Assembly (NCBI GenBank): GCA_012799075.1
Contig: JAAZLZ010000102.1
Coordinates: 1 to 5,521 of the forward strand
Direction: 5' to 3'
DNA: 5,521 nucleotides
DNA from: Bacillota bacterium
GTDB lineage: Bacteria; Bacillota; Limnochordia; JAAZLZ01
The notes under the pieces were generated by a model, which saw only the letters and a program-made list of their open reading frames with translations, had not been told where the DNA came from and did no database searches. Positions 1 to 5,521 of this stretch are shown here, piece by piece (positions within the stretch are counted from its first letter, which is position 1; each line of letters opens with the position of its first letter). A program made the position numbers and the translations under genes.

Positions 1-857
1 CCGTCTCCATCGCCAGGCGTCTGCAGGACCCCCTGGCGGAGCTGGTCAAGATCGAACCCCGCTCCCTTGGCGTTGGTCAATACCAGCACGATGTCAATCC
101 GAAAAGGCTCGATGAACATTTGGCCGGCGTTGTGGAAGATGTGGTCAACCAGGTCGGCGTCGATCTTAATACTGCCTCGGTTCAGCTTCTGGCCTACGTT
201 GCGGGCCTAACGCCCCGGGTTGCGGAGAATGTTGTGGCAAGGCGCGAAAGTGAAGGACCCTTCACCAGCCGAAAGGAACTCCTTGAAGTCCCTCGGTTAG
301 GCCCGCGCACCTTCGAGCAGTGCGCCGGCTTTTTACAGATTCCCGATGCTCCCCATCCCCTCGACCGGACTCCCATCCACCCCGAATCCTACCAGGCGGC
401 TGAAGGATTGCTGAAGGAATTGGGCCTTAGCCTTGCTGAAGTGGGCAAGTCCGCAACAGAAGCCCTCGATGAACTCTCTCCACAGGACATTGCCGGCTTG
501 GCAAAGGGACTGGGCTGCGGGGAGCCAACTCTATTTGATATCGTAGAGGCCCTGAAGCGGCCCGGCCGGGACCCCCGGGAGGATCTGCCGCCGCCCATCT
601 TAAGATCCGATGTGGTTGGGATCGACGATCTGACGGAGGGAATGGTCCTGTCGGGCACGGTGCGAAACGTCGTCGACTTTGGCGCATTTATCGATATTGG
701 CGTAACCCAAGATGGCCTTGTCCATGTATCGGAACTTGCGGACCGCTTCGTCAGGCACCCCCTCGATGTGGTTGCCGTGGGCGATACGGTCAGGGTGCGG
801 GTCCTCAGGGTCGATAAGGAGCGCAATAGAATCGCGCTGAGCATGAAAGGTCTATAA
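1..857 (+). CDS. tex: Tex-family S1 RNA-binding protein, C-terminal part (5' end outside window)
   Basis: This is the C-terminal 284 codons of Tex, a cytoplasmic nucleic-acid-binding protein known in other bacteria as a transcription accessory factor. The reading frame is open from base 3 at the window edge. The first visible residues (SIARRLQDPLAELVKIEP, then GVGQYQHDVN) are classic Tex sequence, so the TTG at 120 is an internal leucine, not a start. A helix-hairpin-helix region follows at about 140-350, with VGVDLNTAS and the paired glycine hairpins around GLTPRVAENVV and VPRLGPRTFEQCAGFL. A linker leads to an S1 RNA-binding domain at about 627-851, with GMVLSGTVRNVVDFGAFIDIG, DGLVHVSEL and the closing NRIALSMK. 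The protein stops two residues after the S1 domain, without the basic tail some homologues carry. It is convergent with the flavoprotein gene, and its stop lies 10 bases before the shared terminator. Family assignment is very secure; the upstream YqgF-like and other domains are not visible. Confidence 0.96.
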   Translation, partial: VSIARRLQDPLAELVKIEPRSLGVGQYQHDVNPKRLDEHLAGVVEDVVNQVGVDLNTASVQLLAYVAGLTPRVAENVVARRESEGPFTSRKELLEVPRLGPRTFEQCAGFLQIPDAPHPLDRTPIHPESYQAAEGLLKELGLSLAEVGKSATEALDELSPQDIAGLAKGLGCGEPTLFDIVEALKRPGRDPREDLPPPILRSDVVGIDDLTEGMVLSGTVRNVVDFGAFIDIGVTQDGLVHVSELADRFVRHPLDVVAVGDTVRVRVLRVDKERNRIALSMKGL

Positions 858-861
858 AGTC

Positions 862-907
862 AAAAAAGGCCATCTTCCTTCCAGAGGAAGGAGGATGGCC
901 CTTTCTT
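862..907. terminator. Bidirectional rho-independent terminator between convergent genes
   Basis: A 15-pair stem (868-882 with 886-900) closes on a three-base loop AGA. Read on the plus strand, every position pairs, with one U-G wobble (875 with 893), and the stem is followed by CTTTCTT. Read on the minus strand, that wobble becomes an A-C mismatch, but the stem is followed by an unbroken run of six T (862-867 complement). The plus side therefore has the better stem and the minus side the better U-tract. It lies 10 bases after the tex stop and 14 bases after the flavoprotein stop, as expected for a terminator shared by two converging genes. Confidence 0.92.
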
Positions 908-914
908 GATACTC

Positions 915-2357
915 TTAACGAGCTAGTCCGGCAGCTTCCTCGCCTGCGATCATGCCATAGACCATGGCTGGAATCAACGTATCCCGGCCATTAGTGCTTA
1001 CTCCACCGGCAACATCACCCGCGGCATAGAGGCCTGGAATGGGCTGCCCGCCGTCATCCAACACCCGCGCCTTTGTATCAATGCAAAGTCCGCCAATGGT
1101 TGGGTAAATCCCTATGCGCTGGCGCATGGCATAATATGGACCTTCGGCGATTGCCCTGGCAAAACTGGGCCTGTTAAACTCCGGGTCCTGCCCATCCTTC
1201 ACATACTGGGCATAGTTGTCGATGGTCTCCTGCAGCTTCTCAGGGGCCACCCCCATCCTCCGGGCCAGGGCGCCAATGTCGTCCGCTTTGATGATGTGCT
1301 CGCCCTTCTCGATTTCCTTTGCTTCTGTTTCAGGATCCCACACCGTCACCAAAGTTGGGAAGTCTTTGGCATGCAAGTCGTTCTTGATGGCTTCATCGAA
1401 GACCACCCAGATCGCCTTCCCCTGCACCTCCTGATCGTGCATGGCCTGGGCGCACTCGGCCGAATTCATCACATCCTTGCTGAACCGCATCCCATCGGAA
1501 TTCACGTAGATGGCTCCCAGGTCGCAGAGACTCCGACCCCAACTGAATCCGGCCTGCCCAGGGCTGACCTCGACAGCGTTGCCGAAGAATACTGCCTTGT
1601 CCATGTTGACTGTCGCTGCTCCAACGGCCTGGGCCATCAAAATGCCGTCCCCGGTGCTCGAAACCGGGCCGAAGCCAAGGGCATTCTTGTACTCATCGGA
1701 CATCATGCTTTGGTTGGCGCTAAAGTCGCCGGTGGCAATCACAACCGCCTTGGTCCCAATCACCATTTCCCGGCCATCGGAGGCAGACGCTTTGACCCCC
1801 GCAATGGAACCATTGTCCATGATGAGCTCCGTTGCCCTAGTCCTCAAAAGGACTTCTCCCCCCTTGCTCTTGAAGGCATCAAGGGCAAACTTAATGAACC
1901 TGGCCGTATTGGGATCGACAGTCTTGTGGCGATAGGGCAGCTCCATCAGCTCCGGCCAAAACTCAACTCCCAGGTCAATCATGAAGTTTAGGGCCTCGCC
2001 GGAACGTTCTGCATGGACACGAACCAACTCCGCATCGTAGGGGAAAACCGCTTCTTCCTCCAATTGCCTTTGAAACTCCCCAGCAGGTGCCTCCACTCCC
2101 AGTTTTTCTTGCAGCTTCGTCCCTGCAGCGGTCAGGTTGCCCGCCGCAAGCAAGCTGGCGCCGCCTGGGAAGGGCATCTTTTCCAGGAGAATAACCCGGG
2201 CGCCCCTATCGGCGGCGTAGTTGGCAGCCGAGACGCCTGCACCACCAGCGCCGATGACAACAACATCGGCGGTAAGATCGGCGGCAGCTGCCATGGGGCC
2301 TACAACGAGACTTGCAACCAAGATTCCAACGAACAGACTAGATAGATGCTTCTTCAA
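915..2357 (-). CDS. Exported FAD-dependent oxidoreductase, fumarate reductase/flavocytochrome c flavoprotein-like, substrate unknown
   Basis: This is a 480-residue flavoprotein of the FAD_binding_2 (fumarate reductase/succinate dehydrogenase flavoprotein) family. I chose the TTG at 2357, which has an AGGAGG seven bases upstream. It yields a Sec signal peptide: KKH, a hydrophobic core at about residues 7-22, then AAA with likely cleavage near residue 25. There is no twin arginine and no lipobox cysteine. The FAD-binding motif GAGGAG is at 36-41 with acidic E59. IATGDF is at 207-212 and the C-terminal FAD contact GLYAAGDV at 442-449. The family capping-domain stretch GAIYVNSDGMRF is at 281-292. 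The catalytic TRD segment of fumarate reductases reads NSA here (298-300), and HHTMGG reads YPTIGG (418-423); R458 could match the conserved C-terminal arginine. No haem-binding CXXCH or FMN-binding domain is present. It lies 198 bases downstream of the prenyl synthase gene and may have its own promoter, but I found no convincing one. The family is secure; the reaction is not. Confidence 0.9.
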   Translation of the reverse strand: MKKHLSSLFVGILVASLVVGPMAAAADLTADVVVIGAGGAGVSAANYAADRGARVILLEKMPFPGGASLLAAGNLTAAGTKLQEKLGVEAPAGEFQRQLEEEAVFPYDAELVRVHAERSGEALNFMIDLGVEFWPELMELPYRHKTVDPNTARFIKFALDAFKSKGGEVLLRTRATELIMDNGSIAGVKASASDGREMVIGTKAVVIATGDFSANQSMMSDEYKNALGFGPVSSTGDGILMAQAVGAATVNMDKAVFFGNAVEVSPGQAGFSWGRSLCDLGAIYVNSDGMRFSKDVMNSAECAQAMHDQEVQGKAIWVVFDEAIKNDLHAKDFPTLVTVWDPETEAKEIEKGEHIIKADDIGALARRMGVAPEKLQETIDNYAQYVKDGQDPEFNRPSFARAIAEGPYYAMRQRIGIYPTIGGLCIDTKARVLDDGGQPIPGLYAAGDVAGGVSTNGRDTLIPAMVYGMIAGEEAAGLAR

Positions 2358-2364
2358 AAACACC

Positions 2365-2370
2365 CCTCCT
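2365..2370 (-). promoter_or_regulatory. Ribosome binding site fixing a TTG start for the flavoprotein
   Basis: The minus strand reads AGGAGG here, then seven bases, then TTG-AAG-AAG at 2357. A GTG at 2363 is too close to the Shine-Dalgarno. The farther in-frame starts (ATG at 2393, TTG at 2447) have no good site and would put an unrelated hydrophilic leader before the signal peptide. The TTG is therefore preferred. Confidence 0.75.
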
Positions 2371-2555
2371 AATGATTGTGCTCGTGCGTCCATACACAGT
2401 TCGCTGCCGGAATAGCCCCTTCCTGCCAAAAGACTGGCATGAGCCAAACTTCCTATATATCCGCTAATCGGAATATGCCGACATGACTGGGGCGTCCAAA
2501 TTGATCGGCCTACGACGCTAGCTCTTGCTCGAACGGCAGTCCAGAGAAGCTCCCC

Positions 2556-3497
2556 CTACACCTGCCGACAGAGAATGAATTGACTGATTGCCTGAAGGTG
2601 CCGATGGTCCTTTCCCGGGAGAAGATCAAGGGAGTTGAGGGCAGAGCGGGCATAGCCGCGGGCGGTGTTCCAGGAGCGATCGATGGCCCCGCTTTGCTTT
2701 GCCCAGTCAACAAGAAGGTTGGGCTCGCGAAGGTTGTCTTGGACAAGGGAGCCCCAATGGGGATCGTCAAGGAGGTAAAGCACAGGGAGGGTCAACACGC
2801 CGGCGGCAAGGTCCTGCCTGATTGCTTTGCCAAGGAGGCGGGCCTCCCCTTGCATATCGAGGAGATCATCAATCAACTGAAATGCCATCCCGATATTCAG
2901 CCCGTAGAAGGCCAGGGCCTCGGCCTGGGAAGAAGAAGCTCCCCCGAGAAGGGCTCCGGCCCGACAGCAGGCGGAGAAGAAGCGGGCGGTTTTTTGCTCA
3001 ACCCGTTTGAGGTAGGCGGCTAGAGCCTGGTTCGGATTGAACCGGTTGCAGAGCTGATCCAGCTCCCCTGTACACATGTCGGCCACCACTTCGGCCATGA
3101 TGCCGATCATCCGAAGATCGGTGTCAAGCAAGAGACGAAGGGCCTCGGCAAGGAGATAGTCTCCGACCAAGACCGCTGCCTTATCACCCCATAGGTGATT
3201 GACCGTTGGACCGTTTCGGCGGATGTTGGCCTCATCCACCACATCATCGTGGAGCAGGGCGGCAGTATGGATGAGCTCGGCGGCCCCGGCCACCAGGATT
3301 GCTTGGGAAGGAATAGAGCCAAAAAGAGACGAGGACATGATGACCAACAGAGGCCGGAGCTTCTTGCCGCCCCGATCGTTAAGATAGGCCAGGATCTCCT
3401 TCGCAGGGCTCTGGGCCCCTTGCTCCACACGATGAATTACTTCCTCGACCCTCTCCATCGAAGGAGCGTAAGAGGCGATGACCTCCCCCAAATCCAT
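2556..3497 (-). CDS. hepT: Long-chain trans-polyprenyl diphosphate synthase (heptaprenyl diphosphate synthase component II-like)
   Basis: This is a 313-residue cytoplasmic prenyltransferase that extends allylic diphosphates with isopentenyl diphosphate to make the menaquinone side chain. GKKLRP at 44-49 binds substrate diphosphate. The first aspartate-rich motif is DDVVD at 84-88, followed by RR at 93-94. The second is DDLLD at 210-214, followed by GKAIRQDL and LTLPVL. Alanines at 79 and 80, five and four residues before the first motif, are small, as in long-chain enzymes; short-chain farnesyl synthases have bulky aromatic residues there. Length is normal for the family. The ATG has AAGGAAG six bases upstream, lying within the end of menG, whose stop is two bases before this start, so the two are probably translationally coupled. 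No hepS-like component I gene lies next to it, so it may act as a homo-oligomer or with a partner elsewhere. The exact chain length cannot be read. No clear terminator follows the stop. Confidence 0.92.
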   Translation of the reverse strand: MDLGEVIASYAPSMERVEEVIHRVEQGAQSPAKEILAYLNDRGGKKLRPLLVIMSSSLFGSIPSQAILVAGAAELIHTAALLHDDVVDEANIRRNGPTVNHLWGDKAAVLVGDYLLAEALRLLLDTDLRMIGIMAEVVADMCTGELDQLCNRFNPNQALAAYLKRVEQKTARFFSACCRAGALLGGASSSQAEALAFYGLNIGMAFQLIDDLLDMQGEARLLGKAIRQDLAAGVLTLPVLYLLDDPHWGSLVQDNLREPNLLVDWAKQSGAIDRSWNTARGYARSALNSLDLLPGKDHRHLQAISQFILCRQV

Positions 3498-3499
3498 GG

Positions 3500-4195
3500 C
3501 TAACTTCCTTTCCTTCCCAAATGAATCACGGCCAGACCGCCAAAGAGCGGATAGTAATCCATGGCAGCCAGGCCCACATCCTTCCCCAGCCGGGCAATCT
3601 TCTCCGGAGGTGGATGGTTGAAGATGGAGGCGGATAGATACTCATAGGCCGGTGGATGAAATGAGAACCGGCGGCCAAGCCATGGGATCGCCCGCATCAA
3701 ATATAACTGGAGCCAGGAAGGCTGGGGTGCGGACAGTTCCAAGGACAACAGCTTGCCCCCCGGCTTTAGGATCCGCACCATCTCCCCCAGCCCTCCAGCG
3801 ATATCCGTCAAGTTGCGCAGACCAAAGACGATGGTTGCACAGTCGGCATAGTCATCGGGCAGATCCAGCCCCAGGGCATCCCCTTCGATGAAGGAGCAGA
3901 TGCTTCCTTGGGGATGGGCAGAGGCCTTCCGACGAGCTATGGCCAGCATTTCGGGACAAAAATCAACCCCCACAACCCTGCCATCGGGTCCCACTCGGCC
4001 AGCAAGCAGAAGAGCCATGTCCCCCGTCCCCGTAGCCACATCAACCACCAAATCCCCCGGATTTGGCCGGAGCATGTCCACCGCGGCCAGGCGCCACCTT
4101 TTGTGGGCGCCCAGGCTCATCAGGTTGTTCAACAGATCATATCTGGAGGCAACCCGGGTGAACATGCCTTGAATCGAACTCTCCCCTTCGGACAC
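3500..4195 (-). CDS. menG: Demethylmenaquinone methyltransferase (MenG/UbiE family)
   Basis: This is a SAM-dependent C-methyltransferase for the last step of menaquinone synthesis, methylating demethylmenaquinone. With the start chosen here it has 231 residues, normal for the family. The family signature near the N-terminus is present (MFTRVASRYDLLNNLMSLG, 11-29, then HKRWR). The SAM-binding motif I is DVATGTGD at 52-59 and the acidic residue ending strand 2 is in GVDF (75-79). FGLRNLTD at 124-131 and LLSLELS at 149-155 match UbiE/MenG signatures. PLFGGLAVIHLGRK closes the protein. The start is ambiguous: GTG at 4195 is best placed behind AGGTGAT, while ATG at 4201 and GTG at 4204 add two or three residues but overlap that site. 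It sits 26 bases after rex and 2 bases before the prenyl synthase gene, the menG-hepT order known from Bacillus. Whether the organism also uses it on ubiquinone precursors cannot be told; menaquinone is far likelier in this setting. Confidence 0.95.
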   Translation of the reverse strand: MSEGESSIQGMFTRVASRYDLLNNLMSLGAHKRWRLAAVDMLRPNPGDLVVDVATGTGDMALLLAGRVGPDGRVVGVDFCPEMLAIARRKASAHPQGSICSFIEGDALGLDLPDDYADCATIVFGLRNLTDIAGGLGEMVRILKPGGKLLSLELSAPQPSWLQLYLMRAIPWLGRRFSFHPPAYEYLSASIFNHPPPEKIARLGKDVGLAAMDYYPLFGGLAVIHLGRKGS

Positions 4196-4199
4196 ATGC

Positions 4200-4206
4200 A
4201 TCACCT
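4200..4206 (-). promoter_or_regulatory. Ribosome binding site deciding the menG start
   Basis: The minus strand reads AGGTGAT, a seven-base match to the 3' end of 16S rRNA (complement of AGGAGGTGAT). The AGG ends eight bases before the GTG at 4195. The alternative ATG at 4201 and GTG at 4204 lie inside or at the edge of this site. This favours the GTG, though a start at the ATG cannot be excluded. Confidence 0.5.
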
Positions 4207-4221
4207 ACAGAGGAAATCAAA

Positions 4222-4863
4222 CTAGCTTGATAAGTAATAAGCTAATCGCTGAAGCTCTAGACTCACATCGGCGTTGGCCACATGTATTCCTTCAGGAACG
4301 GTCAGCTGAACAGGGGCAAAGTTCAAAATGGCCTTAAGTCCGGCGGCAATCAGCTGGTCCGTTACCATCTGGGCTGAACTGGAGGGAACAGTCACAATCG
4401 CAATCTTAATTCCCTTCTCCTCCACGTGCTCCTCGAGCTCCTCCATGGACCAAATAGGAATCCCATCCACACTGCCCCCGATCTTGTTCGGGGATGAGTC
4501 AAACAAGGCAACTATATTCAAATTGAAGGATGCTTCCTCTTCGTAGCGCTGGTGGGCGTAGCGCACCAATGCGGAGCCGAGACTGCCCACACCTACCAAG
4601 GCTACCGGGATCTCCTTGTCCAAGTTGAGGATCCGGCGAAGTTCATTGCTCAGGTAGGCAATCTCATAACCAACACCCTGCTTGCCAAACTCCCCAAACC
4701 AGCCCAAGTCCTTGCGCACCAATGCTGGGCTGACCCCCGCCTGGTCTCCCAACTCTTGGGAGGAAATCAGCTTGACGTCAGGATCCCGACCCACCTCTTC
4801 TAAAACACGCAAGTAGACAGGCAGCCGCCGGATCACTGCGTCAGAAATCTTGCTCCACCGCAT
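4222..4863 (-). CDS. rex: Redox-sensing transcriptional repressor Rex
   Basis: This is a 213-residue DNA-binding repressor. In the Rex family a dimer binds operators when NAD+ dominates and is released by NADH, controlling fermentation and respiration genes. The N-terminal winged helix spans about residues 1-80, with recognition-region sequence SSQELGDQAGVSPALVRKDL (34-53) and the typical FGKQGVGY turn (59-66). A Rossmann domain follows, with GVGSLG at 91-96 and ALFDSSPNKIGG at 119-130. The C-terminal part reads LNFAPVQLTVPEGIHV (180-195) and ends in SLELQRLAYYL (201-211), the helix that swaps between subunits in known Rex dimers. The ATG at 4863 is chosen because AAAGGAGG lies six bases upstream; a GTG at 4896 would add eleven residues but has no comparable site. 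It is the first tightly packed gene of a probable rex-menG-prenyl synthase transcript. I see no convincing inverted TTGTGA/TCACAA Rex operator upstream, so autoregulation is not supported by eye. Confidence 0.96.
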   Translation of the reverse strand: MRWSKISDAVIRRLPVYLRVLEEVGRDPDVKLISSQELGDQAGVSPALVRKDLGWFGEFGKQGVGYEIAYLSNELRRILNLDKEIPVALVGVGSLGSALVRYAHQRYEEEASFNLNIVALFDSSPNKIGGSVDGIPIWSMEELEEHVEEKGIKIAIVTVPSSSAQMVTDQLIAAGLKAILNFAPVQLTVPEGIHVANADVSLELQRLAYYLSS

Positions 4864-4960
4864 GGCTAGCCTCCTTTCTACAAATGATTTCTCCACTCCA
4901 TGGGAATGCCCCGTTGATAGATGATCTGTCTATGCCCATTGGAAGCATTATTCTCGCCAC
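4841..4960 (-). CDS. Possible 39-codon small ORF or leader peptide overlapping the rex start
   Basis: In the 138-base gap between rlmH and rex, a GTG at 4960 follows AAGGAG (4970-4975) with nine bases between. It opens a frame of 39 codons that ends with TGA at 4841, overlapping the first 23 bases of rex in another frame. The peptide begins MARIMLPMGIDRSS and includes INGAFPWSG; ATG codons at 4948 and 4939 are alternative starts. I do not recognise it. It shows no clear membrane segment or signal peptide. The arrangement would suit a translationally coupled leader. It could equally be chance: the ORF is short and the same stretch must also hold any rex promoter and the rex ribosome binding site. 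Confidence 0.2.
   Translation of the reverse strand: MARIMLPMGIDRSSINGAFPWSGEIICRKEASHAVEQDF
4870..4877 (-). promoter_or_regulatory. Ribosome binding site fixing the rex start
   Basis: The minus strand reads AAAGGAGG, six bases before the ATG at 4863. It is one of the strongest such sites in the window and rules against the longer frame opening at 4896. It lies inside the possible small ORF at 4841-4960, so ribosomes translating that ORF would pass over it. Confidence 0.85.
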
Positions 4961-5001
4961 CTGCTCTAACTCCTTCTTTCACTATTCACTACTTGTGGCC
5001 T

Positions 5002-5481
5002 TTACCGATGATAAGGCTCTCCCCGCAGGATGGCAGCCACCCGATAAAGCTGCTCAACGAGCATGAGGCGAAACAGCTGATGGGGAAAGGTGAGGGGAGA
5101 AAAGGAAAGACGAAGATCGGCCCGGTCTAGGACCTCAGGGCTAAGACCTAAGGAGCCGCCGATGAGGAAAGCGAGCCTGCTTTGGCCTCGGACTAGCAGA
5201 TCGCCGACCAGCTTGGCCAGTTCCGGCGAAGAATACAGCTGCCCCTGAGGGGTCAAGGCAACGACAAAGGAATCCGGTGGAACCGCGGCCAAAAGCCGCT
5301 TGCCTTCGGCCTCCACTACCTGCCCCATCTGTCCTGGGCTTAGAGGATCCCGATAGCTTTCCTCTTTGATCTCCCGGATCTCAAAACGCCCGTAGGCGCG
5401 GAGCCGCTTCAGATAGTGGCAGATCCCGGCAGAAATATGGGCTTCCCGGATCTTGCCTACGACGATGATGTATACCTGCAA
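5002..5481 (-). CDS. rlmH: 23S rRNA (pseudouridine1915-N3)-methyltransferase RlmH
   Basis: This is a 159-residue SPOUT-class methyltransferase, which in the family methylates pseudouridine 1915 in helix 69 of 23S rRNA on assembled ribosomes, using SAM. The N-terminus IIVVGKIRE (5-13) matches the family opening. The knotted SAM-binding part reads FLIGGSLGLSPEV (105-117) and LSFSPLTFPHQLFR (125-138). EQLYR is at 143-147, and the protein ends in GEPYHR, where most homologues end in YHK. Length is the normal 155-160. The start is TTG at 5481: the in-frame stop at 5512-5514 is the nearest upstream stop and no ATG, GTG or other TTG lies between, and this start aligns with the usual N-terminus. A GAAGGGG lies just two bases before the TTG, closer than ideal. 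The gene begins seven bases after the stop of the preceding coding sequence, so it is likely cotranscribed with it. Confidence 0.96.
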   Translation of the reverse strand: MQVYIIVVGKIREAHISAGICHYLKRLRAYGRFEIREIKEESYRDPLSPGQMGQVVEAEGKRLLAAVPPDSFVVALTPQGQLYSSPELAKLVGDLLVRGQSRLAFLIGGSLGLSPEVLDRADLRLSFSPLTFPHQLFRLMLVEQLYRVAAILRGEPYHR

Positions 5482-5488
5482 AGCCCCT

Positions 5489-5521
5489 TCACTCCAGCAC
5501 CACTTCCAGTTCTACCGGTGC
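5489..5521 (-). CDS. C-terminal end of an upstream coding sequence (unidentified; 5' part outside window)
   Basis: Ten codons ending in TGA at 5489 read APVELEVVLE on the minus strand, an alternating hydrophobic/acidic pattern that fits a terminal beta strand. The stop is seven bases before rlmH, the spacing of genes in one transcript. In Bacillus and relatives an HtrA-type serine protease gene commonly precedes rlmH, and a PDZ domain ending in such a strand would fit. That identity is inferred from context only; ten residues cannot establish it. The other two minus-strand frames are less likely: the rlmH frame has a stop at 5512-5514. Confidence 0.45.
   Translation of the reverse strand, partial: APVELEVVLE

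Noticed and set aside
120..122. TTG at 120 as the start of a 245-residue protein
   Set aside because: The frame stays open to the window edge and the residues before it are conserved Tex sequence, so it is an internal leucine codon.
389..844. A 151-codon minus-strand frame opposite tex
   Set aside because: The sense frame is unmistakably Tex with an S1 domain; the antisense product is Ser/Arg/Thr-rich with no domain signature.
1296..1991. A 231-codon open frame on the plus strand opposite the flavoprotein gene
   Set aside because: It lies wholly within a well-supported minus-strand gene, resembles no protein family I know and is rich in His, Pro and Arg in the way antisense frames of GC-rich genes are.
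2424..2439. Small hairpin (TGCCA, six-base loop, TGGCA) in the flavoprotein leader
   Set aside because: Only five pairs and no T-tract; too weak to call a terminator for the upstream operon or a regulatory element.
2448..2555. Possible promoter for the flavoprotein (TTGGAC with CATATT, 16 bases apart on the minus strand, about 2474-2501)
   Set aside because: Three of six and four of six matches to the consensus; such pairs occur by chance, so it is not listed as a feature.
2580..3023. A 147-codon plus-strand frame opposite the prenyl synthase gene
   Set aside because: It is the shadow of a gene with both aspartate-rich motifs, and the product is a Gly-rich sequence without recognisable motifs.
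4864..5001. Rex operator or rex promoter in the rlmH-rex gap
   Set aside because: A -10-like AATAAT is present on the minus strand near 4947-4952 but without a fitting -35. Two copies of TTCACTA in tandem and a nearby CTTGTGG on the plus strand do not form the inverted repeat that Rex needs.

Overview
The window looks like a moderately GC-rich, menaquinone-making bacterium of the Bacillota (Firmicutes). The pointers are a Rex redox repressor, MenG followed directly by a long-chain polyprenyl diphosphate synthase, RlmH, strong AGGAGG-type ribosome binding sites, and several TTG/GTG starts. The exact lineage cannot be read from this stretch; an anaerobic or facultative clostridial-type organism is an inference.

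Layout. The left end holds the 3' part of tex (+ strand, open at the window edge). It meets a minus-strand gene at a long hairpin terminator of about 33 bases that both sides can use. Everything from there to the right end is on the minus strand. In transcription order (right to left) this is: the last codons of an unidentified gene, rlmH, a 138-base gap with a possible 39-codon small ORF, rex, menG, the polyprenyl diphosphate synthase gene, a 198-base gap, and a gene for an exported FAD-dependent reductase-like protein that ends at the shared terminator.

How the genes fit together. rex, menG and the prenyl synthase are packed tightly (gaps of 26 and 2 bases with the starts chosen here), so they are probably one transcript. 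It would couple an NADH/NAD+ sensor to the last step of menaquinone synthesis and to supply of its side chain. The exported flavoprotein next door resembles flavocytochrome c/fumarate reductase flavoproteins and could be a quinol-linked extracytoplasmic reductase. However, it lacks the residues that define fumarate reduction, so its substrate is unknown. This is the most interesting item here.

The remaining genes are ordinary housekeeping. I saw no tRNA, rRNA, CRISPR array, insertion sequence or phage gene, and no convincing Rex operator. No gap between the assigned genes exceeds 300 bases.
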